This document shows, one piece after another, positions 44,613 through 51,714 of a DNA stretch of 64,000 nucleotides; position 1 is the first letter of the stretch; every line of letters begins with the position of its first letter. The notes below the pieces were generated by a model, which worked only from the letters and a program-made list of their open reading frames with translations, ran no database searches and was not told the DNA's origin. The DNA is taken from positions 26,936-90,935 of the forward strand of contig CASFNA010000003.1 of NCBI GenBank assembly GCA_949295905.1, in the 5' to 3' direction. The position numbers and the translations under genes were made by a program. The stretch comes from an uncultured Prevotellaceae bacterium (lineage in GTDB: Bacteria; Bacteroidota; Bacteroidia; Bacteroidales; Bacteroidaceae).

Positions 44613-45063
44613 TTTCCGGCACTGTTATGATGTAAGGCGGCTGGTTCGGTATGTGCAGCACGCTGTCCTTGTTGCTCTTGAGCATGTTCAGGACGTTGCT
44701 TTCGCGGCACATTTCGGTAAGCTGGCTTGAACTTGCCAGCGCCTTGTACTTTGCGTCCTTCAGCTCTTTTTGCAGTTCGTTAATCTCTATCATGTCCTGT
44801 TGGCAGCTGTACCTGTTGGACACGTATATCATCGTCATGAAAGCGACGAGTATGATTACGCCTATTTGTTTCCTCATCACCTCCGCCGTGAGGAAGTCGC
44901 CGCCCAGAATCTTGCGCAGGGTGTAGCTGGCCGAGGGCAGTGCGTCCTCCTCCCGTGCCTGTTCCCTTATCGCCTTTGTCAGCTGCACTTGCTTTTTCAG
45001 CTCTTCCCTGGCAGTTTCCGCGGCCTGCTGCCGCTCTTGTTTTACGTTTTCCTTGTCGTCCAT
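44605..45063 (-). CDS. ftsL: FtsL-like division protein
   Basis: 152 residues. A charged, helical cytosolic N-terminus (about 1-75), one membrane segment (about 88-105, IGVIILVAFMTMIYVS), and a short periplasmic coiled coil (MIEINELQKELKDAKYKALA). Sequence conservation of FtsL is low, so the call rests on topology and position between rsmH and ftsI, the usual FtsL place. Its cytosolic part is longer than in E. coli, as is typical in Bacteroidales. It is 3 bp after rsmH and overlaps ftsI. Confidence 0.85.
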   Translation of the reverse strand: MDDKENVKQERQQAAETAREELKKQVQLTKAIREQAREEDALPSASYTLRKILGGDFLTAEVMRKQIGVIILVAFMTMIYVSNRYSCQQDMIEINELQKELKDAKYKALASSSQLTEMCRESNVLNMLKSNKDSVLHIPNQPPYIITVPENE

Positions 45064-45066
45064 TTG

Positions 45067-45987
45067 TCAGTTGTTGGTTCTTTCCGCCACCCTCAGTTTC
45101 GCGCTGCGGCTTCTCGGGTTGCTGTCTATCTCGTCATCGCCGGGCGTTATGACCTTGTTGTTGACGGCCTTGAAGGGTGTCGCCGTGCGCCCGAAGAAGT
45201 CCTGCTCGGCCATGCCTGCGGTGTCGCCGGTGCGTATGAAGTTCTTTACTATGCGGTCTTCGAGGCTGTGGTATGTTATTACCGAGAGCCTGCCGCCCGG
45301 CCTGATTAGCTGTGTTGTGGCGTTGAGCATGTCGGAGAGTGCGCCCAGTTCGTTGTTGACGTGTATGCGCAGTGCCTGGAACATCTTGGCTATGTCCTTC
45401 TTCTCGCGCTCCCGTTTGAATACGGATGATGTCGCCTCGACCAGCTCCTGCGTCGTTGTTATCGGCTTTGCGCTCCTTGCCTTGGCTATGGCCGACGCTA
45501 TCCGGCGCGAGCTTTTCAGCTCGCCGAAGAGGTAGAAGATGGTCGCCAGCTGCTCTTCCGTGTATCTGTTCACCACGTCGGCTGCCGTCTCGCCGTCGCG
45601 TTTGTTCATGCGCATGTCCAGCGGAGCGTCGAAGCGGAAGGAGAAACCGCGCTCGGCGTCGTCGAAGTGGTGGCTCGACACGCCGAGGTCGGCTATGAGC
45701 CCGTCGATGTGTTCCACGCCGTAGTAGCGCATCCAGTTGCTTAGGTACCTGAAGTTGCTCCTCACGAACGTGAAGCGTGCGTCCCCGGGAACGTTCGCCT
45801 CGGCGTCGGCGTCCTGGTCGAAGCCGAACAGGCGGCCTTCCGCGCCGAGCCTTTTTAGGATTTCGCGGCTGTGTCCGCCGCCGCCGAAGGTCACGTCTAC
45901 GTACACTCCGCCGGGGCGGATGCCGAGTCCGTCAACGCTCTCTTTCAGGAGCACGGGCACGTGGTATGTCTCTGCTGTGGTTGGCAT
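45067..45987 (-). CDS. rsmH: RsmH, 16S rRNA (cytosine-N4) methyltransferase
   Basis: 306 residues. It methylates N4 of C1402 of 16S rRNA using S-adenosylmethionine. HVPVLLKESVDGL at the start, the SAM-binding YVDVTFGGGGHSREIL, a DLGVSSHHFDDAERGFSFR segment and an end region with SVITYHSLEDRIVKNF are all typical. Second gene of the dcw cluster, 7 bp after mraZ. Confidence 0.97.
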   Translation of the reverse strand: MPTTAETYHVPVLLKESVDGLGIRPGGVYVDVTFGGGGHSREILKRLGAEGRLFGFDQDADAEANVPGDARFTFVRSNFRYLSNWMRYYGVEHIDGLIADLGVSSHHFDDAERGFSFRFDAPLDMRMNKRDGETAADVVNRYTEEQLATIFYLFGELKSSRRIASAIAKARSAKPITTTQELVEATSSVFKREREKKDIAKMFQALRIHVNNELGALSDMLNATTQLIRPGGRLSVITYHSLEDRIVKNFIRTGDTAGMAEQDFFGRTATPFKAVNNKVITPGDDEIDSNPRSRSAKLRVAERTNN

Positions 45988-45994
45988 TGTGGTG

Positions 45995-46498
45995 TCATTG
46001 GTCGTTGTGCGCGGCGTCGGAGCGGTTGGGCTGCGCCGTGTCCGCGCTGTGTTTCATTATGCTTTCGAGGGCTTTGCCGAACTCGTCCTGGCTCATGAAA
46101 GGTTTTTCGGCCTGCTCCGCGCCCCATATTTCGATTACGTCGTCCATGCCGATGAACCTTACCGCCTGCGCCGCCCCGGCCATCTTGATGTGCCTGCGGC
46201 TTAGGATGAAGCGGCCGTTGGCGTCGAGCGTGACGGCTTCCGCGTCGGCTACGAACTGGCGCAGCACGCTCTGGTGGGTAGGGTCCCATCGGTTGAGGCG
46301 CGAGCGCAGCGTGTCCATCTGGCTGTTCCATACGCTTTCGGGATAGAGCACCAGGCACGGCTGGAACACGTCCTTGCGTACTATGAGACGTTCCTCGCCG
46401 CCGCATTGCAGCTCTTTGCGGAACGCCGCAGGGAGGAACACGCGCCCCTTGGAGTCGATTTTAGCTTCTATGTTGCCGAGAAAACGCATTTCTGTCAC
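45995..46498 (-). CDS. mraZ: MraZ, transcriptional regulator of the dcw cluster
   Basis: 167 residues with two AbrB/MraZ-like swapped-hairpin domains, the first with FLGNIEAKIDSKGRVFLPAA and the second with VTLDANGRFILSRRHIKMAG. MraZ binds TGGGN repeats upstream of its own gene and represses the dcw operon in E. coli; a matching operator is present upstream here. The C-terminal 25 residues (MKHSADTAQPNRSDAAHNDQ) extend beyond the usual length of about 150 and look disordered. First gene of the cluster. Confidence 0.95.
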   Translation of the reverse strand: MTEMRFLGNIEAKIDSKGRVFLPAAFRKELQCGGEERLIVRKDVFQPCLVLYPESVWNSQMDTLRSRLNRWDPTHQSVLRQFVADAEAVTLDANGRFILSRRHIKMAGAAQAVRFIGMDDVIEIWGAEQAEKPFMSQDEFGKALESIMKHSADTAQPNRSDAAHNDQ

Positions 46499-46515
46499 GT
46501 TGTATGTTCACCCGG

Positions 46516-46557
46516 CAAAGATAAGTATTTTTCCCCACAACCCACCACTTTTCCCCA
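46516..46557 (-). promoter_or_regulatory. mraZ promoter with candidate MraZ operator
   Basis: Minus strand: -7 TATCTTTG at 46516-46523, 17 bp before the ATG. Upstream are TGGGG (46553-46557), TGGTG (46543-46547) and TGGGG (46533-46537), exactly 10 bp apart. This is the spacing known for MraZ TGGGN sites and covers the place where the -33 element should be. Confidence 0.75.
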
Positions 46558-46580
46558 CAAAAGTGCTGATTTTTATCTAA

Positions 46581-46630
46581 TAAGGAGAAAAGGAGTAAGT
46601 AGAGGGGAAGTAAGGAGTAAGTAGAGGTGA
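46581..46630. repeat. GGAGTAAGTAG word repeats upstream of mraZ
   Basis: Two AAGGAGTAAGTAGAGG-type words in direct order, the same vocabulary as 1426-1445 and 4655-4738. Part of the 770-bp divergent gap 46499-47268. Confidence 0.7.
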
Positions 46631-46854
46631 AATAAGTAAAAATGAATATTTATTCAATTTGTGCGTTCTTGCCAAGTGCTTACCTGTCCGTTTGACGCTC
46701 CGGGAAGGCCGTTGCCGCTGGCGGAAGCGTGCTTCGGCGCGGATTATGCCGTTTTCTTGCAGTCTGTGTAAAGGCTTGATGTACAGCGACTTGTGATTTT
46801 GTGAAGTTTTGTGAAGTGGATTTTTCCATGTGGAAAGCCGCAAAATGCAGGCAA

Positions 46855-46964
46855 AAAGGCGGTGTTTCGTCAGCCGGAAGGCCGCAGACGGCTGTGCGGA
46901 AGACGGCCTTTTGCAAGTCGGAAGGCCGTCTTTCGCAACATCAAAGGCGGACTTTAATCGCTGA
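46855..46964. repeat. 22-bp unit array L7 (five units or more)
   Basis: Units at 46855, 46877, 46899, 46921 and 46943, with a 21-bp degenerate unit before them. The longest array in the window. After it come GGCCGTTTT palindromes near 46975-47005 and an AT-rich stretch leading to the next gene. Confidence 0.88.
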
Positions 46965-47239
46965 AACGGCTAAAAACGGCCATTTCATCGGCCGTTTTCC
47001 GTATTCCGTTTTCTGTTTCGCCGATTTCTTTTGTCGCGTCTTTTTACTTTTCATTGTGTATGTTTATTCGTTTCTTTTGTATTTATATGCAGCTCGTCGC
47101 GCCGCCGCGTACCGTTTCCCTGGCGTTTCCGTATATGTTTTTTTAACTTCCCGTCGACCGGTTGTTGCTATTTTGTTGCAAAACAATGTTATTTCGGATA
47201 TTTTTTTATAAAATGTGTCTTATTTTGGAAAAGTTGCGT

Positions 47240-47247
47240 TATTTTTG
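47240..47247 (+). promoter_or_regulatory. -7 box upstream of the O-acyltransferase gene
   Basis: TATTTTTG, 21 bp before the ATG at 47269; no -33 TTTG at 19 bp spacing. Confidence 0.5.
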
Positions 47248-47268
47248 CATTGTGTTAGTAGAGAGAGC

Positions 47269-48096
47269 ATGAATGTAATAACCGAAAAGACCATTGACGT
47301 GCGCGAGATACTCAATGGCAAGATGGGAGCAAAGGCCAAGTATGTGCCTGCGTTCGCCGTGAAATGGCTCGAACGCATCCTCCATCAGGACGAGGTAAAC
47401 GACTTTCTTTGGCAGAACCGCCACCTTACGGGTGTGCCTTGGCTTGAGTCTTGCGTCAAGTACCTTGGCACAACGCTCGACATCGTTGGCGAGGAAAACA
47501 TGCCGGCAGACGGCGACGGCCGCCTGTACACTTTCGTAAGCAACCATCCGCTCGGCGGACAGGACGGCGTGGCCCTCGGCGCAATACTCGGGCGGCACTA
47601 CGGCGGACGCTTCCGCTACCTCGTGAACGACCTCCTGATGAACCTTCCCGGCCTTGCTCCGCTCTGCGTTCCCATAAACAAGACCGGCCACCAGAGCCGC
47701 AACTTCCCGGCAATGGTCGAGGCCTGCTTCCACGGCGACAACCATGTGATAATGTTCCCGGCCGGCATCTGCTCGCGCCGCATCGACGGCCAAATACACG
47801 ACCTGCCGTGGCGCAAGACCTTCATAACCAAGAGCGTGGAGACCCACAGGGACGTTGTGCCCGTGCATTTCGGCGGACGCAACTCCGACTTCTTCTACAA
47901 CCTCGCCAACATATGCAAGCGCCTCGGCATCAAGTTCAACGTGGCAATGCTCTACCTGGCCGACGAGATGTACAAGAACCGTAACAAGACCTTCCGCGTA
48001 GCCTTCGGCAAGCCCATACCATGGCAGACCTTCGACAAGTCAAGGACGCCGGCTCAGTGGGCGCAATACGTGCAGGACATCGTCTACAAGCTGTGA
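47269..48096 (+). CDS. glsA: PlsC-type O-acyltransferase, probable glycine-lipid synthesis (GlsA-like)
   Basis: 275 residues from ATG 47269; the earlier in-frame start at 47215 would include the promoter. It is an LPLAT-family acyltransferase: catalytic-type motif FVSNHPLGGQD, then VPINKTGHQSRN and FPAGICSRR, matching the block order of lysophospholipid acyltransferases. No signal peptide; peripheral membrane action is expected. It is followed 58 bp later by a GNAT/hemolysin-type N-acyltransferase. In Bacteroides this pair makes glycine lipids, with this enzyme adding the second acyl chain to N-acyl glycine. Product identity is inferred from that neighbourhood. Confidence 0.78.
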   Translation: MNVITEKTIDVREILNGKMGAKAKYVPAFAVKWLERILHQDEVNDFLWQNRHLTGVPWLESCVKYLGTTLDIVGEENMPADGDGRLYTFVSNHPLGGQDGVALGAILGRHYGGRFRYLVNDLLMNLPGLAPLCVPINKTGHQSRNFPAMVEACFHGDNHVIMFPAGICSRRIDGQIHDLPWRKTFITKSVETHRDVVPVHFGGRNSDFFYNLANICKRLGIKFNVAMLYLADEMYKNRNKTFRVAFGKPIPWQTFDKSRTPAQWAQYVQDIVYKL

Positions 48097-48154
48097 CACC
48101 GCACGGCAAAAGGCATACACAATATCAACAACAAGCATCAACCCGTAAACAAAT

Positions 48155-49147
48155 ATGGAACAAGAGATTATCCGTCCGATAGACAAAAAGCTGCTTAAAA
48201 GCGAGCTTACGCCCGAGCGCCAGCTGCGCATGACCAACAAGAGCAACAACGAAATCTACATAGTGACGGCACACAACGCCCCCAACGTGATGAAGGAAAT
48301 AGGACGCCTGCGCGAAATGGCGTTCCGCGGAGCCGGCGGCGGCAGCGGCAAGAGCATGGACATCGACGAGTTCGACACGTGCGACAACTGCTACAAGCAG
48401 CTCATCGTCTGGAATCCGGAGGAGGAGGAAATCATCGGAGGGTACCGTTATCTCTTGGGATGCAACGCCGACATTGACAAGGACGGCCAGCCCGTGCTCG
48501 CCACGAGCCATATGTTCCACTTCTCGGAGAAGTTCATGCGCGAGTATCTTCCTTGGACGGTGGAGCTCGGACGCTCGTTTGTCGCCCCGGCATACCAAAG
48601 CTCCAAGATGGGCGCAAAGAGCCTTTTCGCCCTCGACAACCTGTGGGACGGTCTCGGAGCGCTCACCGTAATACGCCCCGACATCAAGTATCTTTTCGGC
48701 AAGATGACGATGTATCCCTCTTATGTACGCAAGGGCAGGGACATGATTTTGTACTTCCTCAAAAAGCATTTCAACGACGCCGACAACCTCGTCATACCGA
48801 TGAAACCGCTCAAAATAGAGACTGACGAAGCCGAGCTGGCCGCCCTTTTCAGTGAAAATACGTTCAAGGACGACTATCGGATACTTAACCGCGAGGTGCG
48901 CAAGCTGGGCTACAACATTCCGCCTCTTGTCAACGCGTACATGGGATTAAGTCCTACGATGAAGATGTTTGGCACCGCCATCAACTACGGTTTTGGCGAT
49001 GTTGAGGAAACCGGCATACTAATCGCCGTCGATGAAATACTTGAAGAGAAGCGCATACGCCACATCGACTCATTCATTAAGGAGCATCCCGAGGCACTGA
49101 AAATCACCTCCGGCGCCAATGCGGTGATTTATAAGGAAAAGGAATAA
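48155..49147 (+). CDS. glsB: Hemolysin/GNAT-type N-acyltransferase, probable glycine-lipid synthesis (GlsB-like)
   Basis: 330 residues. OlsB/hemolysin-like GNAT fold: VTAHNAPNVMKEIGRLRE, IIGGYRYLLG, and TVELGRSFVAPAYQ. Homologues N-acylate an amino acid with a 3-hydroxy fatty acid; in Bacteroides the acceptor is glycine. The paired O-acyltransferase lies directly upstream on the same strand, supporting a two-step pathway for a membrane aminolipid. The ornithine-lipid alternative cannot be excluded from sequence. The gene ends at a perfect 31-bp inverted repeat shared with the convergent regulator gene. Confidence 0.78.
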   Translation: MEQEIIRPIDKKLLKSELTPERQLRMTNKSNNEIYIVTAHNAPNVMKEIGRLREMAFRGAGGGSGKSMDIDEFDTCDNCYKQLIVWNPEEEEIIGGYRYLLGCNADIDKDGQPVLATSHMFHFSEKFMREYLPWTVELGRSFVAPAYQSSKMGAKSLFALDNLWDGLGALTVIRPDIKYLFGKMTMYPSYVRKGRDMILYFLKKHFNDADNLVIPMKPLKIETDEAELAALFSENTFKDDYRILNREVRKLGYNIPPLVNAYMGLSPTMKMFGTAINYGFGDVEETGILIAVDEILEEKRIRHIDSFIKEHPEALKITSGANAVIYKEKE

Positions 49148-49148
49148 A

Positions 49149-49275
49149 GGTGAGAAAGTGAGAGGGTGAGAAGGTGAGACCTTTTGTTTGACGGTGAGAA
49201 AGTGAGAGGGTGAGAAGGTGAGAACATACACAAACAGACTTTTCTCACCTTCTCACCCTCTCACTTTCTCACCTT
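49149..49275. repeat. Perfect 31-bp inverted repeat between convergent genes
   Basis: GGTGAGAAAGTGAGAGGG followed by TGAGAAGGTGAGA occurs twice in direct order (about 49149 and 49191), and the second copy pairs exactly with 49244-49274. The right arm runs into the minus-strand regulator and encodes its last residues KVRK. The stem can form in transcripts from either side. Confidence 0.85.
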
Positions 49276-50349
49276 TAATATATATCCTTTCTTTATTACG
49301 GCCTCTATGCTAACCGTAGGGTCTGACCGCAGGGCGCGCCGCAGGTAAGTGATTTGCACGTTCAAGGCCATCGAGTTGGCGTAGGAATCGTCGCCCCAAA
49401 CCTCCGTAAGCAGCTCTTCGCGGCTTACAACCTCGTTCTTCCGCCCGGCCAAAAGCCGCAATATTTCCGCCTGGCGGCTGGTTATTATAACCTTCTCCGC
49501 GCCGTGCCGCAGTTCGTTAAGCGAGTAGAAAAATGCGGTTTCACCGATGTTTACCGCCTCGCTGGCCGCCGGTTCTACCGCAGGAGGCTGCTTCATTTCG
49601 TATATCATGTTCTTCATGAACTCGTGGCGGATGCCGTCTATGCGCTTCTGTATGATTATTGTCTTCATCTGGTACGCAAGGCAGAAGGCCAGCACGAGCA
49701 CAAGTACGGTGCTGCCGACGAGCTGCCAGCCCATCGCGCTTAATGTTTCGCCCGGCTTTACGGCGATGCTGAACGCCACGGCCTCGAACTCCAACGGGTT
49801 GGTGGAGTATCTTACGTTGAGTAGTTTGCTGAAAGTGCCGCTCACGGTGAACACCGGTTTCACCATGCAACGCCTTGTCTTGTAGAACGTCATGGCCTGC
49901 GTGGTGTCGTGTCCGGCGGCCATGAGCAGCGAGTCAAAATGATGTTTGTCGAACTTGCGGTTGTTCGACGCTACGTATCTGTTCTGCAAGTCCATTGCGT
50001 CGTTCACGCTCATGTCCTTCAAAATCCTTCTTTTCTTCTTGCCGGGCAGTATGAACGTTACGCAGGATTTTACATAATTGCTGTCGGCTTTGTCGCTTGT
50101 CTTCTTGCTGCGGAAGTCTATTGTGTAAGTCTTTTTTATCTCGTTTTCTATTGTGTCGCCGCCTTCAGTCGTGTCGTAGCGCCATTGCTGTTCTTTCTCG
50201 ATGGCCTCCGTGCACGCCGTTTTCAGTTGTTCCACGCGCATGTCGGTTACCAGCCTGTACTGGTTGAGCAGCCAGTAAGCCTGTCCGCAGATGATAAGCA
50301 CCATCGTGGCGATGCTCAACGCCCATACCGTCTTTATCCTTTTGTTCAT
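49261..50349 (-). CDS. Membrane-anchored winged-helix (OmpR-type) regulator
   Basis: 362 residues from ATG 50349. Membrane helix at about 10-30 (LSIATMVLIICGQAYWL), a periplasmic sensor of about 170-190 residues, a second helix at about 212-232 (VGSTVLVLVLAFCLAY), then a C-terminal Trans_reg_C winged helix (about 275-362) with SRQAEILRLLAGRKNEVV and MALNVQITYLRRALR. The topology copies a histidine kinase sensor, but the kinase is replaced by a DNA-binding domain, so signal and gene control sit in one chain. It is divergent from a GLPGLI gene and a TonB receptor, a recurrent Bacteroidota arrangement. The longer frame to 50520 overlaps the promoter and is rejected. Confidence 0.85.
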   Translation of the reverse strand: MNKRIKTVWALSIATMVLIICGQAYWLLNQYRLVTDMRVEQLKTACTEAIEKEQQWRYDTTEGGDTIENEIKKTYTIDFRSKKTSDKADSNYVKSCVTFILPGKKKRRILKDMSVNDAMDLQNRYVASNNRKFDKHHFDSLLMAAGHDTTQAMTFYKTRRCMVKPVFTVSGTFSKLLNVRYSTNPLEFEAVAFSIAVKPGETLSAMGWQLVGSTVLVLVLAFCLAYQMKTIIIQKRIDGIRHEFMKNMIYEMKQPPAVEPAASEAVNIGETAFFYSLNELRHGAEKVIITSRQAEILRLLAGRKNEVVSREELLTEVWGDDSYANSMALNVQITYLRRALRSDPTVSIEAVIKKGYILKVRK

Positions 50350-50373
50350 CTTCGAGTATGTTTTTTCTGTGTG

Positions 50374-50488
50374 CAAAAGTAGCAAATTCCACGCACGTGC
50401 GTACATCTTATAATATTTTAGTAATACGTCCGGTAATACGCGAGTAATAAAAATATGCGGTTTCATCGGCTTATTGTCTTTAATTTTG
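50374..50488. promoter_or_regulatory. Divergent promoters with GTAATACG direct repeats
   Basis: Minus-strand -7 TACTTTTG (50374-50381) serves the regulator; plus-strand -7 TAATTTTG (50481-50488) serves the GLPGLI gene. Between them are a 12-bp palindrome ACGCACGTGCGT (50391-50402) and three direct repeats GTAATACG, GTAATACG, GTAATA (50421, 50433, 50444), spaced 12 and 11 bp. That fits a winged-helix regulator bound in tandem upstream of a promoter. Confidence 0.65.
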
Positions 50489-50514
50489 CGGCAAAACCAT
50501 AAATACTTTACGTT

Positions 50515-51354
50515 ATGCAAAGACTTTTGTTATCACTTCTCGTGCTGCTTGCCGCCACGCTTGGCCGTGCGCAAATCGCCGTTCTGACTCCTGCCGACCT
50601 TGAACTTGGCGAACCGTGCGACACCGCCCGTTACATTGTTTATTACAACCTGTCGATGGTAGAGGACACGGTCGGCGCGCTCGACAAGGCCGTCAAGGAG
50701 ATGATGCGCCTCGAAGTGGGCGACCGCGTGCAGTCTTTCTACAGCTACAAGGCTTTCCAGGCCGACTCGGCCAACGCCGTCGTTATGAAAAACGGCGGCA
50801 ACGAGTATCAGGGCGGTGGGCAGGTTACGTGGCGGCTGTACAAGAATTACCCTGCCGAAGACAAGACCTCGCTTTTAGAAAAGTTTGGTATGGACCGCTT
50901 TGTGTGCACTGAAGACTACGCCGCACCTGTCTGGCAGCCAGTGGCCGACAGCTCGGCGGTAATCCTCGGGTACCGATGCAGCATGGCCGTGACGAATTAT
51001 AAGGGGCGCACATGGTACGCCTGGTATGCCGAAGACATACCCCTTGATGCCGGGCCGTGGAAACTTGGCGGTCTGCCCGGCCTCATATTGCGAGCCTACG
51101 ACGCGCCGCGACATTATGTGTTCGATGCCGTCGGCATGTCAGAAGTCGCTCCGCCCGCGCCTATATATTATAAAGGTGTGAAGTATGAGGCCGTCAGCCG
51201 CAAGCAGCTCGAAGGCATCCGCCGCCGCTACTTTGCCGACCCTGTGGGCTACATCACCACGAACCCAAACATAAAGGTGCAAATCCGTGACAAGCAGGGC
51301 AACGATTTGCCCAACCCGAAGAACGAGCCTTACAACTCTATTGAAGTGGAATGA
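50515..51354 (+). CDS. GLPGLI family protein
   Basis: 279 residues. Signal peptide 1-19 (LLVLLAATLGRAQ), then a beta-rich secreted domain with the eponymous motif in PWKLGGLPGLILRAYD. GLPGLI proteins are Bacteroidota-specific periplasmic proteins found beside TonB receptors and regulators of this type; their role is unknown. Residues VTNYKGRTWYAWYAEDIPLD before the motif fit the family. It is transcribed away from the membrane regulator and is followed, after a 352-bp repeat-rich gap, by a TonB-dependent receptor. Confidence 0.9.
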   Translation: MQRLLLSLLVLLAATLGRAQIAVLTPADLELGEPCDTARYIVYYNLSMVEDTVGALDKAVKEMMRLEVGDRVQSFYSYKAFQADSANAVVMKNGGNEYQGGGQVTWRLYKNYPAEDKTSLLEKFGMDRFVCTEDYAAPVWQPVADSSAVILGYRCSMAVTNYKGRTWYAWYAEDIPLDAGPWKLGGLPGLILRAYDAPRHYVFDAVGMSEVAPPAPIYYKGVKYEAVSRKQLEGIRRRYFADPVGYITTNPNIKVQIRDKQGNDLPNPKNEPYNSIEVE

Positions 51355-51382
51355 AAAAACAGCCCCCACCCAACAGAGGGAA

Positions 51383-51413
51383 AGCCCCCTCCCAACCTCC
51401 CCGAGGGGAGGTG
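51383..51413 (+). repeat. Single G-family palindrome after the GLPGLI gene
   Basis: Copy of the CCTCCCCGAGGGGAGG repeat, with a partial copy just before it at 51361-51380. Confidence 0.8.
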
Positions 51414-51455
51414 CCGGATAGCGGGCGAGTGACGGGCCGACAAGGAGGAATGCAG

Positions 51456-51579
51456 CCTTTGTAGGGACATAATTTATTATGTCCGCACGTTTCGTAGAAA
51501 CGTATTTACAATGCGTTTAATTGCCAAAGATACGCCCCTTCGTGGCGTTCGGACATAATAAATTATGTCCCTACAAAGG
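51456..51579. repeat. Perfect 30-bp inverted repeat with nested ATAATTTATTAT palindrome
   Basis: Arms 51456-51485 and 51550-51579 are exact reverse complements. Each arm contains GGACATAATTTATTATGTCC, itself palindromic but for one position. The 64-base loop has smaller dyads such as ACGTTTCGTAGAAACGT. It looks like a small non-autonomous element. Confidence 0.85.
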
Positions 51580-51626
51580 GTGTTTTCTCACCTTCCCGTA
51601 ACTGCTTGATAATCAATGCCGTTCTA

Positions 51627-51714
51627 AAAGGCCGTCTTTTAGCCTGCAAAAGGTGGCCTTTTGGGCGGTGAAACATGGCCTTTGGGAATGTAAAACATGG
51701 CATATTATGTTGAA
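51627..51714. repeat. 22-bp unit array L8, running into a start codon
   Basis: Units at 51627, 51649, 51671 and 51693. The last unit (AAACATGGC...) contains the ATG at 51707 of the TonB receptor, so the array forms the whole immediate leader of that gene. Confidence 0.85.

Noticed and set aside
46801-47211. 136-residue plus-strand ORF upstream of the acyltransferase pair
   Set aside because: Its first half is translated array L7 and the rest is low-complexity AT-rich sequence.
50350-50520. N-terminal extension of the winged-helix regulator
   Set aside because: It covers the divergent promoter region and would place extra residues before the first membrane helix.
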